Made by a program: the position numbers and the translations under genes. A stretch of 64,000 bases of DNA from Kutzneria viridogrisea (GTDB taxonomy: Bacteria; Actinomycetota; Actinomycetes; Mycobacteriales; Pseudonocardiaceae): the NCBI GenBank assembly GCA_014138725.1, contig JACJID010000004.1:62001-126000 (forward strand), written 5' to 3'. Shown one piece after another: positions 1-8,529 of the stretch; the first letter of the stretch is position 1; every line of letters begins with the position of its first letter. The notes under the pieces were generated by a model. That model was not told the DNA's origin, made no database searches, and was given only the letters and a program-made list of their open reading frames with translations.

Positions 1-582
1 CAGAAGGAGTTCCGGCTGGGCATCAGGATCTGGCAGCTGGCCCAGCACTGCACCGAGGTGGAGCACCTGCGGCACGCCCTGCGCCCGGTGATGGAGAAAC
101 TGTGCGCGGCCACCACCGAGACCGTGCAGCTGGCGATCCTGGACGGCACCAACGCGGTGTACCTGGACATCGTGGAGTCCCCGCACCCGGTGAAGCTGAC
201 CTCCAACGTCGGCGCGCGGCTGTCCGCGCACGCCAGCGCCGTGGGCAAGGTGCTGCTGGCCGGACTGGACCCGGCCGAGGCGCGTCGGCGGCTGACCGGT
301 GTACCGCTGGAACGGCTCACCGAGCACACCATCACCACCGTGGACGGCCTGCTCACCGAACTGGCGCTGACCCGCGAGCGCGGTTACGGCGTGGACGGCG
401 AGGAGTTCACGATCGGCCTGCGCTGCCTGGCCATGCCGGTGCGGGACTGGACGGGGCGCACCGTGGTCGGCCTGTCGGTGTCCATGCCCACCCCGCGCTA
501 CAGCGCGCAGATCGCCCAGGCAGCACTGGACGAGCTGCGCGCTGCCGTGGCCGAGGCGGCCACCCGGCTGGGCGCCCGCTGA
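1..582 (+). CDS. IclR-family regulator, C-terminal part (5' end outside window)
   Basis: The frame is open from base 1, so the gene begins upstream and the N-terminal winged helix-turn-helix is not visible. The 193 visible residues are the effector-binding domain of IclR-type regulators. GARLSAHASAVGKVLLAG is the usual segment lining the ligand pocket, and GYGVDGEEFTIGLRCLA followed by MPV is the conserved late-domain signature. Such proteins usually repress a nearby catabolic gene in response to a small aromatic or sugar-derived acid. The target cannot be told here because the upstream neighbour is missing. The family is secure; the ligand is unknown. The gene ends facing a phosphopantetheinyl transferase gene across a repeat-filled junction. 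Confidence 0.93.
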   Translation, partial: QKEFRLGIRIWQLAQHCTEVEHLRHALRPVMEKLCAATTETVQLAILDGTNAVYLDIVESPHPVKLTSNVGARLSAHASAVGKVLLAGLDPAEARRRLTGVPLERLTEHTITTVDGLLTELALTRERGYGVDGEEFTIGLRCLAMPVRDWTGRTVVGLSVSMPTPRYSAQIAQAALDELRAAVAEAATRLGAR

Positions 583-598
583 GTAACGCCTCACCGGC

Positions 599-733
599 GC
601 GTGTCGGACGTTCCCATAGCGCGTGTCGGACGGCCCGGTGCGGCGTGTTGGCGTTCGGCGGGCGGTTTCCCAGCTGGTGGGAGCCTGGATCGGAACGTCC
701 GACACGCGGCACCGGAAGCGCCGACACGCGCCG
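599..733. repeat. Opposed 22-bp-period repeat arms at a convergent gene junction
   Basis: Left arm: GCGTGTC-type units start at 599, 621 and 643, exactly 22 bp apart. Right arm: inverted units GACACGCG start at 701 and 723, also 22 bp apart. The arms are inverse complements of each other around a spacer of about 36 bp that itself contains CCCAGCTGGTGGG. The array fills the gap between two genes that end towards each other. The same unit recurs at 9523-9632. A bidirectional terminator or nucleoid-associated repeat is the simplest reading; no coding function is seen. Confidence 0.8.
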
Positions 734-735
734 TT

Positions 736-1386
736 TTACGCGGGGACGGCTATCGCGGTGAGGACGAGTCCCTCGCGGACCAGGTAGCGGCCTTCGAACC
801 CGGTCAGCGGCCTGCCCGCAACCTCGGGCGGGTCGACCAGCAGGGTGGCGTGGAAGGTCTGCGCGGCGGGGTCGAAGGTCAGGTGCGCGTCGGTGAAGCC
901 CAGCCACAGGCCCGTCAACGGGAACCACGCCTTGTAGACGCTCTCCTTGGCGCTGAACAGCAACCGGTCCCAGTGCACGCCCGTGTCCGGCGCACCGGCC
1001 AGCCACTCGCGTTCCGGCTCGATCGTCACCACGTCCAGCACGCCCTCGGGCAGGGTGTCGTGCACCTCGGCGTCGATGCCCACGGTCAGCACCTCCCGGC
1101 TCCGCGCGACGGCCGCCGCGCAGTAGCCCTTGGTGTGCGTGATGGCGCCGACGATGCCCTCCGGCCACAGCGGCTGGCGCTTGTGCCCGCGCAGGATCGG
1201 CACCTCGGGAAAGCCCAGCTTGCCCAGGGCCCGGCGGGCGCAGGTCCGCGCGATGGTGAACTCGCGGACCCGCTTGTCCACCGCCTTGGCGACCTCCGGC
1301 TCCTCCTCGGGCAGCAGCCGGGCGTCCGGGTCCTCGCCGAGCACGTCGCAGGACACGACCTGGCCCGGCAGCACGTCCTCGATCAT
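736..1386 (-). CDS. 4'-phosphopantetheinyl transferase (Sfp/PptT type)
   Basis: Transfers the phosphopantetheine arm of CoA to a serine of carrier proteins (ACP or PCP) of fatty-acid, polyketide or nonribosomal peptide synthases. The protein has 216 residues, normal for the actinobacterial Sfp/EntD-like group. Visible motifs are GAITHTKGYC, the magnesium-binding VGIDAEVHD, and WDRLLFSAKESVYKAW containing the diagnostic KESVYKAW. The ATG at 1386 overlaps the stop codon of the upstream metallophosphoesterase gene (ATGA), so the two genes are translationally coupled. This metallophosphoesterase-PPTase pairing is, from memory, common in actinomycetes. No carrier-protein gene lies in this window, so the enzyme probably acts on substrates encoded elsewhere. 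Confidence 0.95.
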   Translation of the reverse strand: MIEDVLPGQVVSCDVLGEDPDARLLPEEEPEVAKAVDKRVREFTIARTCARRALGKLGFPEVPILRGHKRQPLWPEGIVGAITHTKGYCAAAVARSREVLTVGIDAEVHDTLPEGVLDVVTIEPEREWLAGAPDTGVHWDRLLFSAKESVYKAWFPLTGLWLGFTDAHLTFDPAAQTFHATLLVDPPEVAGRPLTGFEGRYLVREGLVLTAIAVPA

Positions 1387-2255
1387 GCGCGCGCCTCGTC
1401 CCTGCGGTTCCACGGCACGCGGGTCGGGTCGGCGGGCAGGATGCTGCGCACCGGGTACGGCTTGTCGGTGCGCTTGCTCCACTCGCGCGGGTAGCCCAGC
1501 GACACCTCCTCGAACCGCACCCCGTCGTACTCCAGGGTCAGCGGGATGTGCAGGTGCCCGTACACGGCGGCGGCTGCCCGGTAGCGCAGGTGCCAGTCGG
1601 CGGTCAGCTCGGTGCCGCACCACATGGCGAAGTGCGGCCAGCGCAGCATGGTCGTCGGCCCCCGGTGCAGCGGCCAGTGCGAGACCAGCACGGTGCGCAG
1701 GTGATCGGGGATGGCGTCCAGCCGCTTCCTGGTGATCTCCACCCGCTCGTGGCACCAGGCCTGCCTGGTCGGGTGCGGGTCGGGGTGCAGCACCAGCTCG
1801 TCGGTGCAGACGATGCCCGTCTCGTAGGCGTACTTCATGGTGGCCTCGAGCGTGGCGCCCGGCTCGCGGAAGCTGTAGTCGTACAGCACGAACAGCGGTG
1901 CGACGACGAACTCCTCCTCCTCGGTGCGCCAGATCGGGAACTCGTCCTCCGGGGTGGACACGCCCAGCTCGCGGCACACCCGCACCAGGTGCTCGTACCG
2001 GGCCTGGCCGCGCAGCTGCACGCTGTCGTGCTTGGTGGTCCACAGCTCGTGGTTGCCCGGCGCCCAGATCACCTTGGCGAACCGCTTGCTGAGCAGTTCC
2101 AGCGCCCAGCTGATCCGGTCGACCGACTCGGCGACGTCCCCGGCCACGATCAGCCAGTCCTCGTCGCTGGTCGGGCGGATCGTCTCGGTGATCGCGCGGT
2201 TCTGGTCGTACGAGATGTGCAGGTCACTCGTGGCGAGCAAGGAGCCAACGGACAT
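1383..2255 (-). CDS. Calcineurin-like metallophosphoesterase
   Basis: A cytoplasmic two-metal phosphoesterase of 290 residues. The metal-ligand series is complete: SDLHISY near residue 11, GDVAES near 40, PGNHELW (the GNHE motif) near 67, VSHWPLHR in the middle and YGHLH near the end. The substrate is not predictable from sequence. The gene overlaps the phosphopantetheinyl transferase by four bases and is read first, so the two are probably one transcript. A role in turnover of CoA- or phosphopantetheine-related compounds is possible from context but is only inference. Confidence 0.92.
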   Translation of the reverse strand: MSVGSLLATSDLHISYDQNRAITETIRPTSDEDWLIVAGDVAESVDRISWALELLSKRFAKVIWAPGNHELWTTKHDSVQLRGQARYEHLVRVCRELGVSTPEDEFPIWRTEEEEFVVAPLFVLYDYSFREPGATLEATMKYAYETGIVCTDELVLHPDPHPTRQAWCHERVEITRKRLDAIPDHLRTVLVSHWPLHRGPTTMLRWPHFAMWCGTELTADWHLRYRAAAAVYGHLHIPLTLEYDGVRFEEVSLGYPREWSKRTDKPYPVRSILPADPTRVPWNRRDEARA

Positions 2256-2264
2256 GTGATCACG

Positions 2265-4235
2265 CTACCTGGCGCGCCGGAAGATGAGCACCAGAACCCG
2301 CAGCACGAGAACTGCGCTGATTACTAGAAGGTTGTAGCCGATCAGCTGGAACAGGCTGACCCCAGCGGTGACGCCCGGCCCTCCGCCGGTGCCCAGCAGC
2401 AGCACCGCCATGATGCCCGCGGTGGCGCCCAGCACCGTGAGCAGGGCCTGGTGCAGCAGGCCGGTGACGTGCTCACGGTCGCGCTGGTCGGCGAACAGCC
2501 GCACGTTGAGCCCCAGCCTGCCGTGCTCCAGCGCGCCCGCGATCCGGTCGATCCGGCGCGGCAGTCGACGCAGCATCGGCAGCAGTGTGAGCAACTCCTC
2601 GCCGGCGGTGCGGCGCAGCGCGTCGGCGTCCAACCGCTCCCCCACGTACCGGCTCGCCGCCGCCCGCGCCTCGGTGACCAGGTCGAAGCCGGGGGCCAGC
2701 TCGGCAAGGCCGCCCTCCAGCGTGGCCAGCGCGCGGAACACGGCGGCCACCTCGGGCGGGATGGCCAGCCCGAAGTCGGCCACGATGCGGAACAGGTCGG
2801 TGAACATGCGCAGCCCGAGGCTGGTGGCCGGGCCCATGTGCCTGGCCAGGAACTGGCCCAGCGCCCGTTCCAGGCGTTCCTCGTCGATCTCGTCGGGGCG
2901 CTGCACGACCTCCAGCAGCGCGTCGGTGCAGGCCGTGCTGTCGCCCTTGTCCATGGCCAGCAGCAGCCGCTGCAAGGCCTCGCGCAGCCCGTCGTCCAGC
3001 CTGCCGACCGAGCCGAAGTCGAGCATGCCAAGGCCGCCGCCGTCGAGCAGCAGCACGTTGCCGGGGTGCGGGTCGGCGTGGAACACCCCGTCGATCATGA
3101 TCTGGCGCAGCAGGGTGTCCAGCAGGGTCCTGGCCAGCTCGGCCGGGTCCAGCCCGCGCTCGGCGATGACCGGACCGGCGGCGCTGAGCGGCACCCCGTC
3201 CAGCCGCTGCATGACCAGCACGCGCCGCCCGCACAGCCGCTCGTGCGGCACCGGGTAGCGCACCCCGGTGTCCCGGCCCGCCGTGGCCGCCGCCACCGCC
3301 GCCATGTTCGCCGTCTCCACGTGGAAGTCCAGCTCCTCGCGAATGGCCTCGGCGAACCCGTCGGCCAGTTCCCGCACGCCCATCGTGGCGCCCCAGCGGG
3401 TGCCGGTCTCCAGCCGCCTTGCCAGCCGCGCCACGATGTCCAGGTCCCGGTCCACCACCTCGGCGATGCCGGGGCGCTGGACCTTGACCACCACCCGCTC
3501 GCCAGAGCGCAGCACGGCGGCGTGCACCTGGGCCACCGAGGCCGCGGCCAGCGGCACGTGGTCGAACTCGGCGAACACCTCGGTCGGCGGCGCGCCCAGC
3601 TCCTCGGTGAGCACGCGCTCGACCTCCTCCCACCGTGCCGGTGCGGCCCGGTCGCGCAGCCTGCTCAGCTGCTCCACGAACTCCGCGGGCAGCAGGTCGC
3701 GCCGGGTGGACAGCACCTGGCCGAGCTTGACGAAGGTGACCCCGGCCTCGTCCAGTGCCCTGGCCAGCGAACCCGCCAGCCGGGTGCGGGTGGACGCGGC
3801 CGCCAGCGGGTCGCGGCGGCGGCCGGACAGGTAGGGGCTCAGCCCGTGCCGGACCGCGATGCGCAGGATGCGGGAGTACCGCTTGCCCCTGGCGATCCGG
3901 CCGCGCAGGCCGCGCACGAAGTCCACCGGGTGCGGCAGGGAGCCGGTCGGCACCAGCACCTCGGCCAGCACCAGGCACACCATCGCCACCAGCATGCTGG
4001 AGGCGATGCCCAGCAGCATGAACCAGAACGGGGTGAAGCTGTCGTTCGCGGTGGACATACCCCCGGCGAAGCTGCGCACGATCGGCGTGAAGGTGAACAC
4101 CGCCAGCAGCCCGGCCGCCAGTCGCCGGGTCAGCCCGAAGGTCATGCCGAGCAGCCTGCTGACCGCTCCTGCCATCAGCCACGCGGTCAGCGCGAGGGTG
4201 ACGGTGCCTGCCACGTCGAGCAGGAAGTCGTTCAT
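2265..4235 (-). CDS. ABC1/UbiB-family atypical kinase, membrane-anchored
   Basis: A 656-residue protein of the AarF/UbiB (ABC1) family, protein-kinase-like ATP-binding proteins linked to isoprenoid quinone biosynthesis. Three hydrophobic segments lie in the first 110 residues and two at the extreme C-terminus. Between them is the kinase-like core: KLGQVLSTRRDLLPAEFVEQ (the KxGQ motif), VVKVQRPG with the ATP-site lysine, HADPHPGNVLLLDGG and LDFG. The start MNDFLLDVAG was chosen because it begins directly at the first membrane segment. An in-frame extension upstream would run across the divergent phosphoribosyltransferase gene. Only about 42 bp separate the two divergent starts. Confidence 0.9.
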   Translation of the reverse strand: MNDFLLDVAGTVTLALTAWLMAGAVSRLLGMTFGLTRRLAAGLLAVFTFTPIVRSFAGGMSTANDSFTPFWFMLLGIASSMLVAMVCLVLAEVLVPTGSLPHPVDFVRGLRGRIARGKRYSRILRIAVRHGLSPYLSGRRRDPLAAASTRTRLAGSLARALDEAGVTFVKLGQVLSTRRDLLPAEFVEQLSRLRDRAAPARWEEVERVLTEELGAPPTEVFAEFDHVPLAAASVAQVHAAVLRSGERVVVKVQRPGIAEVVDRDLDIVARLARRLETGTRWGATMGVRELADGFAEAIREELDFHVETANMAAVAAATAGRDTGVRYPVPHERLCGRRVLVMQRLDGVPLSAAGPVIAERGLDPAELARTLLDTLLRQIMIDGVFHADPHPGNVLLLDGGGLGMLDFGSVGRLDDGLREALQRLLLAMDKGDSTACTDALLEVVQRPDEIDEERLERALGQFLARHMGPATSLGLRMFTDLFRIVADFGLAIPPEVAAVFRALATLEGGLAELAPGFDLVTEARAAASRYVGERLDADALRRTAGEELLTLLPMLRRLPRRIDRIAGALEHGRLGLNVRLFADQRDREHVTGLLHQALLTVLGATAGIMAVLLLGTGGGPGVTAGVSLFQLIGYNLLVISAVLVLRVLVLIFRRAR

Positions 4236-4277
4236 GGTCGGAAACGCTACGACACACGGCGTGGCAGTGTGGTCCGC

Positions 4278-4832
4278 GTGCACGAGTTGATCAGTGCCGA
4301 GCGAGGGCACTTCGAACTGGAGTCCGGGCACCACGGGGACCTGTGGCTGGACCTGGACCGCCTGTTCCTGCGGGCGTCCCGGCTGCGGCCACAGGTCGCC
4401 GAGCTGGCCGCCCGGTTGGCGCCGCACCGGCCGCGGGTGGTCTGCGGGCCGCTGACCGGCGGTGGCTTCCTGGCCCAGTTGGTGGCCGCCGAACTGGACG
4501 TGGACTTCTGCCACGCGGAGCGCCACACGGGGGCCGTCTACCGGGTGCCGGAGGCGCTGCGGGCTGGCCTGCGCGACGCGCGGGTCGCCGTCGTGGACGA
4601 CGTGTGCAACGCCGGGTCGGCGGTCCGCAAGACCCTCGCCGACCTGGCGGTGTGCGGGGCGCGGCCGGTGGCCGTCGGCGCGCTGCTGGTGCTCGGCGAC
4701 TCGGCCGCGGCGCTGGCCACCGAGCAGGGTGTGCCGCTGGTGGCACTGGAGGAGCTGGCCAACTCCCTGTGGCAGCCCGCGGACTGCCCGCTGTGCGCGA
4801 GCGGTGTGCCGCTCAGCGCCCGTCGGAGTTGA
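4278..4832 (+). CDS. Orotate phosphoribosyltransferase-like protein
   Basis: A type I phosphoribosyltransferase of 184 residues. VAVVDDVCNAGSAVRKTL is the PRPP-binding loop, and GPLTGGGFLAQLVA is the second PRPP/pyrophosphate contact. The N-terminal ISAERGHFELESGHHGDLWL resembles the orotate-binding region of PyrE. It is shorter and more divergent than housekeeping PyrE, so orotate may not be the substrate. GTG codons at 4269 and 4278 are both possible starts, and neither has a clear ribosome binding site, so a leaderless message is plausible. The last 20 bases overlap the 3' end of the kinase gene on the other strand. Confidence 0.8.
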   Translation: MHELISAERGHFELESGHHGDLWLDLDRLFLRASRLRPQVAELAARLAPHRPRVVCGPLTGGGFLAQLVAAELDVDFCHAERHTGAVYRVPEALRAGLRDARVAVVDDVCNAGSAVRKTLADLAVCGARPVAVGALLVLGDSAAALATEQGVPLVALEELANSLWQPADCPLCASGVPLSARRS

Positions 4833-6351
4833 TCAGCAGCTGCCCACCGGAGCGGATCACGTTGATCGTCTTGTGCTGCCCGTTCTGCTTGGGCGGGTTG
4901 CCCTTGTCGAAGTAGGTCACGTCCACCGGCACGTTCACCGAGCCGTCCGGGTTGGCGGTGACGCCCTGCGCGTTGTTCGAGTACACCTGGGAGAACTGGC
5001 CCCAGTAGTCGCGGAAGGCCTGCTCGCTGCCGAACTGCTGCTGCACGTTGCCGGACAGCTTCGACCAGAACCCGGCCACGCCCTGGCTGTAGTAGTCGAT
5101 CACGAACTGACCGGCCGTGGCGAAGTCGATCGGGCCACCGGACTGGTCGTTGGTGACCGAGGTCGGCGGCGTGGTGGTCGTGCTCGTCGGCGGCGTGGTC
5201 GTGGTCGAGGTGGGCGCCGAGGAGGTGGGCGGCTGCGCCTGGGTGGTCGTGGTCGTGGCGGCCGGGTTGTTCGGCGCGGTGTTCGGCGCGGGCTGGGAGG
5301 TGCCGCTCGTCGTCGGACCGGGGGTGGGCGTGTTCGGCGGGTTGATCAGCGCGAACGCCACGATCGTGCCGACCAGCAGCACGACCACCAGCACGCCGAC
5401 ACCGATCAGCAGCGGGCGGCGGTCGCGCGGCGGGGCGGCGGGCTCCACGTTGGCCGGGCTGTCCAGCAGGCCGGTGGCGGTGGGCGGCTCGGCCAGCACG
5501 GCCGTGGGCGGCGCCGGGGTCCAGCTCGGCTTCTTGCCGTCACTGGCCAGGGTCAGTGCCTCGGCGGCGGCGCTCATGCTGGGCCGCTGCGTGGGATCGG
5601 CGTGCACCAGGGCCATCAGCAGTTCGGTCAGCGGACCGGCCTGCTTGGGCGGGGGCACCTCGCCGGTGGCCACGGCGTGCAGCAGGGCCAGGGGGTTCTG
5701 GCTGGTGCCGAACGGCGGGCGGCCCTCCACCGCGTTGTACAGGGTGGCGCCCAGCGAGAACACGTCCGCGGACGGGCTGGGGTCCTGGCCCCTGGCGACC
5801 TCGGGGGCCAGGTAGGCCGGGGTGCCCGCGGAGATGCCGGTCTGGGTGACCGTCACATCGCCCACGGCGCGGGAGATGCCGAAGTCGGTGATCTTGGCGG
5901 TGCCGGTCTCGCCGAGCAGGATGTTGCCCGGTTTGATGTCGCGGTGCACGATGCCCGCGGCGTGCGCCACGGCCAGCGCCGAGGCGACCTGCGCGCAGAT
6001 GTCGGCGGCCTCCTCAGGCGGCAGCGTGCCCCGCTCGGCCAGCACCGAGGACAGGCTGCGCGAGGGCATGAACTCCATCACCAGGCAGGGCTCGCCCTGG
6101 TGCTGGGCCACGTCGAACACGGAGACGGCGTTGGGGTGCTGCAGGCGGGCGGCGATGCGGGCCTCGCGCATGGCGCGGCGGCGCGCCTCGTCGGTCTCCT
6201 GCTCGGACAGTCCCGGCTGCAACACGAGCTGCTTGATGGCGACCACGCGCTCCAGCCGCTCGTCCCTGGCCGACCAGACGATGCCCATGGCTCCGCTGCC
6301 CACACGTTCGATCAGCCGGTAGTGCCCGGCGATCAGTTGCCCCGCGTCGAT
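4813..6351 (-). CDS. Transmembrane Ser/Thr protein kinase, apparent non-ATG/GTG start
   Basis: Hanks-type kinase with a glycine loop GSGAMGIVW, the VAIKQL lysine, HRDIKPGNIL catalytic loop, DFGIS and AYLAPEVARG. A proline/threonine-rich cytoplasmic linker, one membrane helix (LIGVGVLVVVLLVGTIVAFA) and an external domain of about 110 residues follow. The external domain resembles an NTF2-like fold rather than PASTA repeats. The first canonical in-frame start is GTG at 6303, directly at the glycine loop, which would remove strand beta-1. Upstream in frame the sequence encodes IDAGQLIAGHYRLIERV, typical of these kinases, back to an in-frame TAA at 6358-6360. A GAGGAG ribosome binding site sits at 6361-6366. 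That leaves only ATC (6351) or GTC (6354) as starts. The 3' end overlaps the convergent gene by 20 bp. Confidence 0.88.
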   Translation of the reverse strand: MDAGQLIAGHYRLIERVGSGAMGIVWSARDERLERVVAIKQLVLQPGLSEQETDEARRRAMREARIAARLQHPNAVSVFDVAQHQGEPCLVMEFMPSRSLSSVLAERGTLPPEEAADICAQVASALAVAHAAGIVHRDIKPGNILLGETGTAKITDFGISRAVGDVTVTQTGISAGTPAYLAPEVARGQDPSPSADVFSLGATLYNAVEGRPPFGTSQNPLALLHAVATGEVPPPKQAGPLTELLMALVHADPTQRPSMSAAAEALTLASDGKKPSWTPAPPTAVLAEPPTATGLLDSPANVEPAAPPRDRRPLLIGVGVLVVVLLVGTIVAFALINPPNTPTPGPTTSGTSQPAPNTAPNNPAATTTTTQAQPPTSSAPTSTTTTPPTSTTTTPPTSVTNDQSGGPIDFATAGQFVIDYYSQGVAGFWSKLSGNVQQQFGSEQAFRDYWGQFSQVYSNNAQGVTANPDGSVNVPVDVTYFDKGNPPKQNGQHKTINVIRSGGQLLINSDGR

Positions 6352-6515
6352 GACCGATTACTCCTCGTGTGCGCCCCGGGCCGCCATACCCACTATGGAT
6401 TTACACTCTAGCCAGCAGTCCCGGCTACAGGTGGTAGGCGTACCGCAGGTCATCCTAGTCATGTGCGTCCTGGTGTCCACAGTGGACTTCACGCAGGTTG
6501 GGATAGGTTTGCGCG

Positions 6516-7259
6516 ATGAGGCCGAAGATCGCGATCGTGACGGGGGCGGGCTCGGGCATCGGCAGGGCCGCGGCCGCCGCGCTCGCCGGAGCGGGTTACC
6601 ACGTCGGGCTGGCGGGGCGCAGGGCCGAGGCGCTGCGGGAGACCGCGGAGCTGGCCGGGGGCACGACCCTGGTGCTGCCCACCGATGTCACCGCCGAGCA
6701 GTCGGTGCGGGAATTGTTCACGGCGGTCACCGGCGAGTGGGGCCGCCTGGACCTGTTGTTCAACAACGCGGGCACCTCCGGGACCCCGGCACCGGTCGCC
6801 GACCTCTCCCTGGAGCAGTGGTCGGCGGTGGTCGACACCAACCTGACCGGTTCGTTTCTCTGCGCACGCGAAGCGTTCCGCGTGATGCGCGACCAGTCCC
6901 CGCGCGGCGGGCGGATCATCAACAACGGCTCGCTGTCGGCCTACGTGCCGCGCCCGTTCACGGTGGCCTACGCCGCGAGCAAGCACGCGATCACCGGACT
7001 GACCAAGACCCTGTCCCTGGAGGGCCGGGAGCACGACATCGCCTGCGGGCAGTTGGACATCGGCAACGCCGCCACGGACATGGCCGCCAAGTTCAGCGTG
7101 GGCGTGCCGCAGGCCAACGGGCAGATCGCCACCGAGCCCACGATGGACCTGTCCGCGGTGTCCGAGGCGGTGCTCTACATGGCCGGGCTGCCGCTGTCGG
7201 CGAACGTGCAGTTCATGACGGTGATGGCCACCGCGATGCCGTTCATCGGCCGGGGGTGA
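6516..7259 (+). CDS. SDR-family NAD(P)-dependent oxidoreductase
   Basis: A classical short-chain dehydrogenase of 247 residues. It has the nucleotide motif TGAGSGIG at residues 9-16, NNAG in LFNNAGTSG, the NGS active-site serine region and the catalytic YAASK. The C-terminus lacks a membrane anchor, so it is cytoplasmic. The substrate is unknown. The stop codon overlaps the GTG start of the following P1-family peptidase (GTGA), so the two are co-translated. Together they may process a small amide or amino-alcohol compound, but that is inference. Confidence 0.93.
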   Translation: MRPKIAIVTGAGSGIGRAAAAALAGAGYHVGLAGRRAEALRETAELAGGTTLVLPTDVTAEQSVRELFTAVTGEWGRLDLLFNNAGTSGTPAPVADLSLEQWSAVVDTNLTGSFLCAREAFRVMRDQSPRGGRIINNGSLSAYVPRPFTVAYAASKHAITGLTKTLSLEGREHDIACGQLDIGNAATDMAAKFSVGVPQANGQIATEPTMDLSAVSEAVLYMAGLPLSANVQFMTVMATAMPFIGRG

Positions 7260-8353
7260 GCGGGGTGCGGCTGCGCGAACTGGGACTGGACCTGCCGCTG
7301 GACCCGTGCGGTCCGGACAACGCCATCACCGACGTGCCGGGTGTCCGAGTGGGGCACACGACGCTGGTCTCCGGGCACGGTCCGCTGGTGATCGGCCGGG
7401 GCCCGGTGCGCACCGGGGTCACGGTGATCAAGCCGCGGCACGGTTACGAGCGGGACTCACCGGTGTACGCCGGCGCCGCCACGCTCAACGGCAACGGGGA
7501 GTTCACCGGGCTGGAGTGGGTGCGCGAGTCCGGTCTGCTGACCACTCCCATCGCGATCACCAACACGCACAGCGTGGGCACCGTGCGCGACGCGCTCGTG
7601 CGCTACGACCCCGAGCACGCCACCCGCACCGACTACTGGTCCATGCCCGCCGTCGCCGAGACCTATGACGGGGTGCTCAACGACATCAACGGCATGCACG
7701 TCCGCGAGGAGCACGTGCACGCGGCGCTGCGCGCGGCGGCGGGCGGCCCGGTGGCCGAGGGCTCGGTGGGCGGCGGCACCGGCATGATCTGCCACGGCTT
7801 CAAGGGCGGTATCGGCACCGCCTCGCGGCTGGCCGGGCCGTGGACGGTCGGCGCACTGGTGCAGGCCAACTACGGCCGCCGCGAGGACCTGCGGGTCTGC
7901 GGCTATCCGGTGGGCAGACTGCTGGGCGAGGACGTGGTGCCGCTGCCGGGCGCGGCGCTGGCCCCGGGCAGCGGGTCGATCATCATCGTGCTGGCCACCG
8001 ACGCGCCACTGCTGGCCGACCAGTGCCGCAGGCTCGCGCAGCGGGCGTTCGTCGGGCTGGCGCGGGTGGGCGGCGGCTGCGCGGACTCCAGCGGGGACAT
8101 CGCGCTGGCCTTCGCCACCGGCAACGAGGGGCTCACCCCGGAGTACGTCACCGCCGCCGAGCAGCCGATCAGCGTGCGCACCCTGCCGCACCAGGCGCTG
8201 TCCCCGCTGTTCGAGGCCGCGGCGGGGGCCACCGAGGAGGCGATCCTCAACGCCCTGCTCGCCGCGGAGACGATGACCGGGGCCGGTGGGGTCACCGCGC
8301 ACGGGCTGAGCACGGCAGTACTGATCGACGCACTGCGCCGCTGTTCCCCGTGA
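7256..8353 (+). CDS. P1-family peptidase (DmpA/NylC type, self-cleaving)
   Basis: A 365-residue protein of the DmpA/BapA/NylC family of N-terminal-nucleophile amidohydrolases, which cut themselves into alpha and beta chains and then hydrolyse N-terminal D- or beta-amino acids or amide oligomers. The motif [18 protein letters not shown] contains the expected cleavage point Gly240-Ser241, with Ser241 as the predicted nucleophile. [14 protein letters not shown] and [15 protein letters not shown] are the other conserved blocks. No signal peptide is visible. The start GTG at 7256 overlaps the SDR stop. The family is certain; whether peptides or amides are the natural substrate is not. Confidence 0.93.
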   Translation: MSGVRLRELGLDLPLDPCGPDNAITDVPGVRVGHTTLVSGHGPLVIGRGPVRTGVTVIKPRHGYERDSPVYAGAATLNGNGEFTGLEWVRESGLLTTPIAITNTHSVGTVRDALVRYDPEHATRTDYWSMPAVAETYDGVLNDINGMHVREEHVHAALRAAAGGPVAEGSVGGGTGMICHGFKGGIGTASRLAGPWTVGALVQANYGRREDLRVCGYPVGRLLGEDVVPLPGAALAPGSGSIIIVLATDAPLLADQCRRLAQRAFVGLARVGGGCADSSGDIALAFATGNEGLTPEYVTAAEQPISVRTLPHQALSPLFEAAAGATEEAILNALLAAETMTGAGGVTAHGLSTAVLIDALRRCSP

Positions 8354-8430
8354 ATCATTAACCTCATTCATCCCCTCATCCGATCGCCGACCCGATCACA
8401 CTCAATTCTGTGAATCCAAACCTCCCGAAA

Positions 8431-8451
8431 TGAACGGCGTTACTCCGTTCA
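8431..8451. promoter_or_regulatory. Inverted-repeat operator candidate
   Basis: Perfect 7-7-7 inverted repeat TGAACGG/CCGTTCA around a 7-base spacer, about 80 bp upstream of the DUF4360 gene in a relatively AT-rich stretch. Its spacing suits a dimeric repressor or activator site; the cognate regulator is unknown. Confidence 0.5.
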
Positions 8452-8529
8452 GTGGGTGTCGAAAAGTGAGGTTTACGCTACCGTAGGTCACCTCCCTCAC
8501 CATATCGTGAAGTGTCGGGAAGGAAACCC

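Noticed and set aside
736-1386. Sign of a polyketide or peptide biosynthetic cluster (PPTase, AfsR-type regulator, FAD monooxygenases)
   Set aside because: No synthase, carrier protein, or tailoring cluster lies in the 64 kb; the genes are scattered and separately regulated.
2451-4277. Long rightward frame preceding the phosphoribosyltransferase
   Set aside because: It is antisense to the UbiB-type gene and is compositionally a shadow; only the part from 4278 matches a family.
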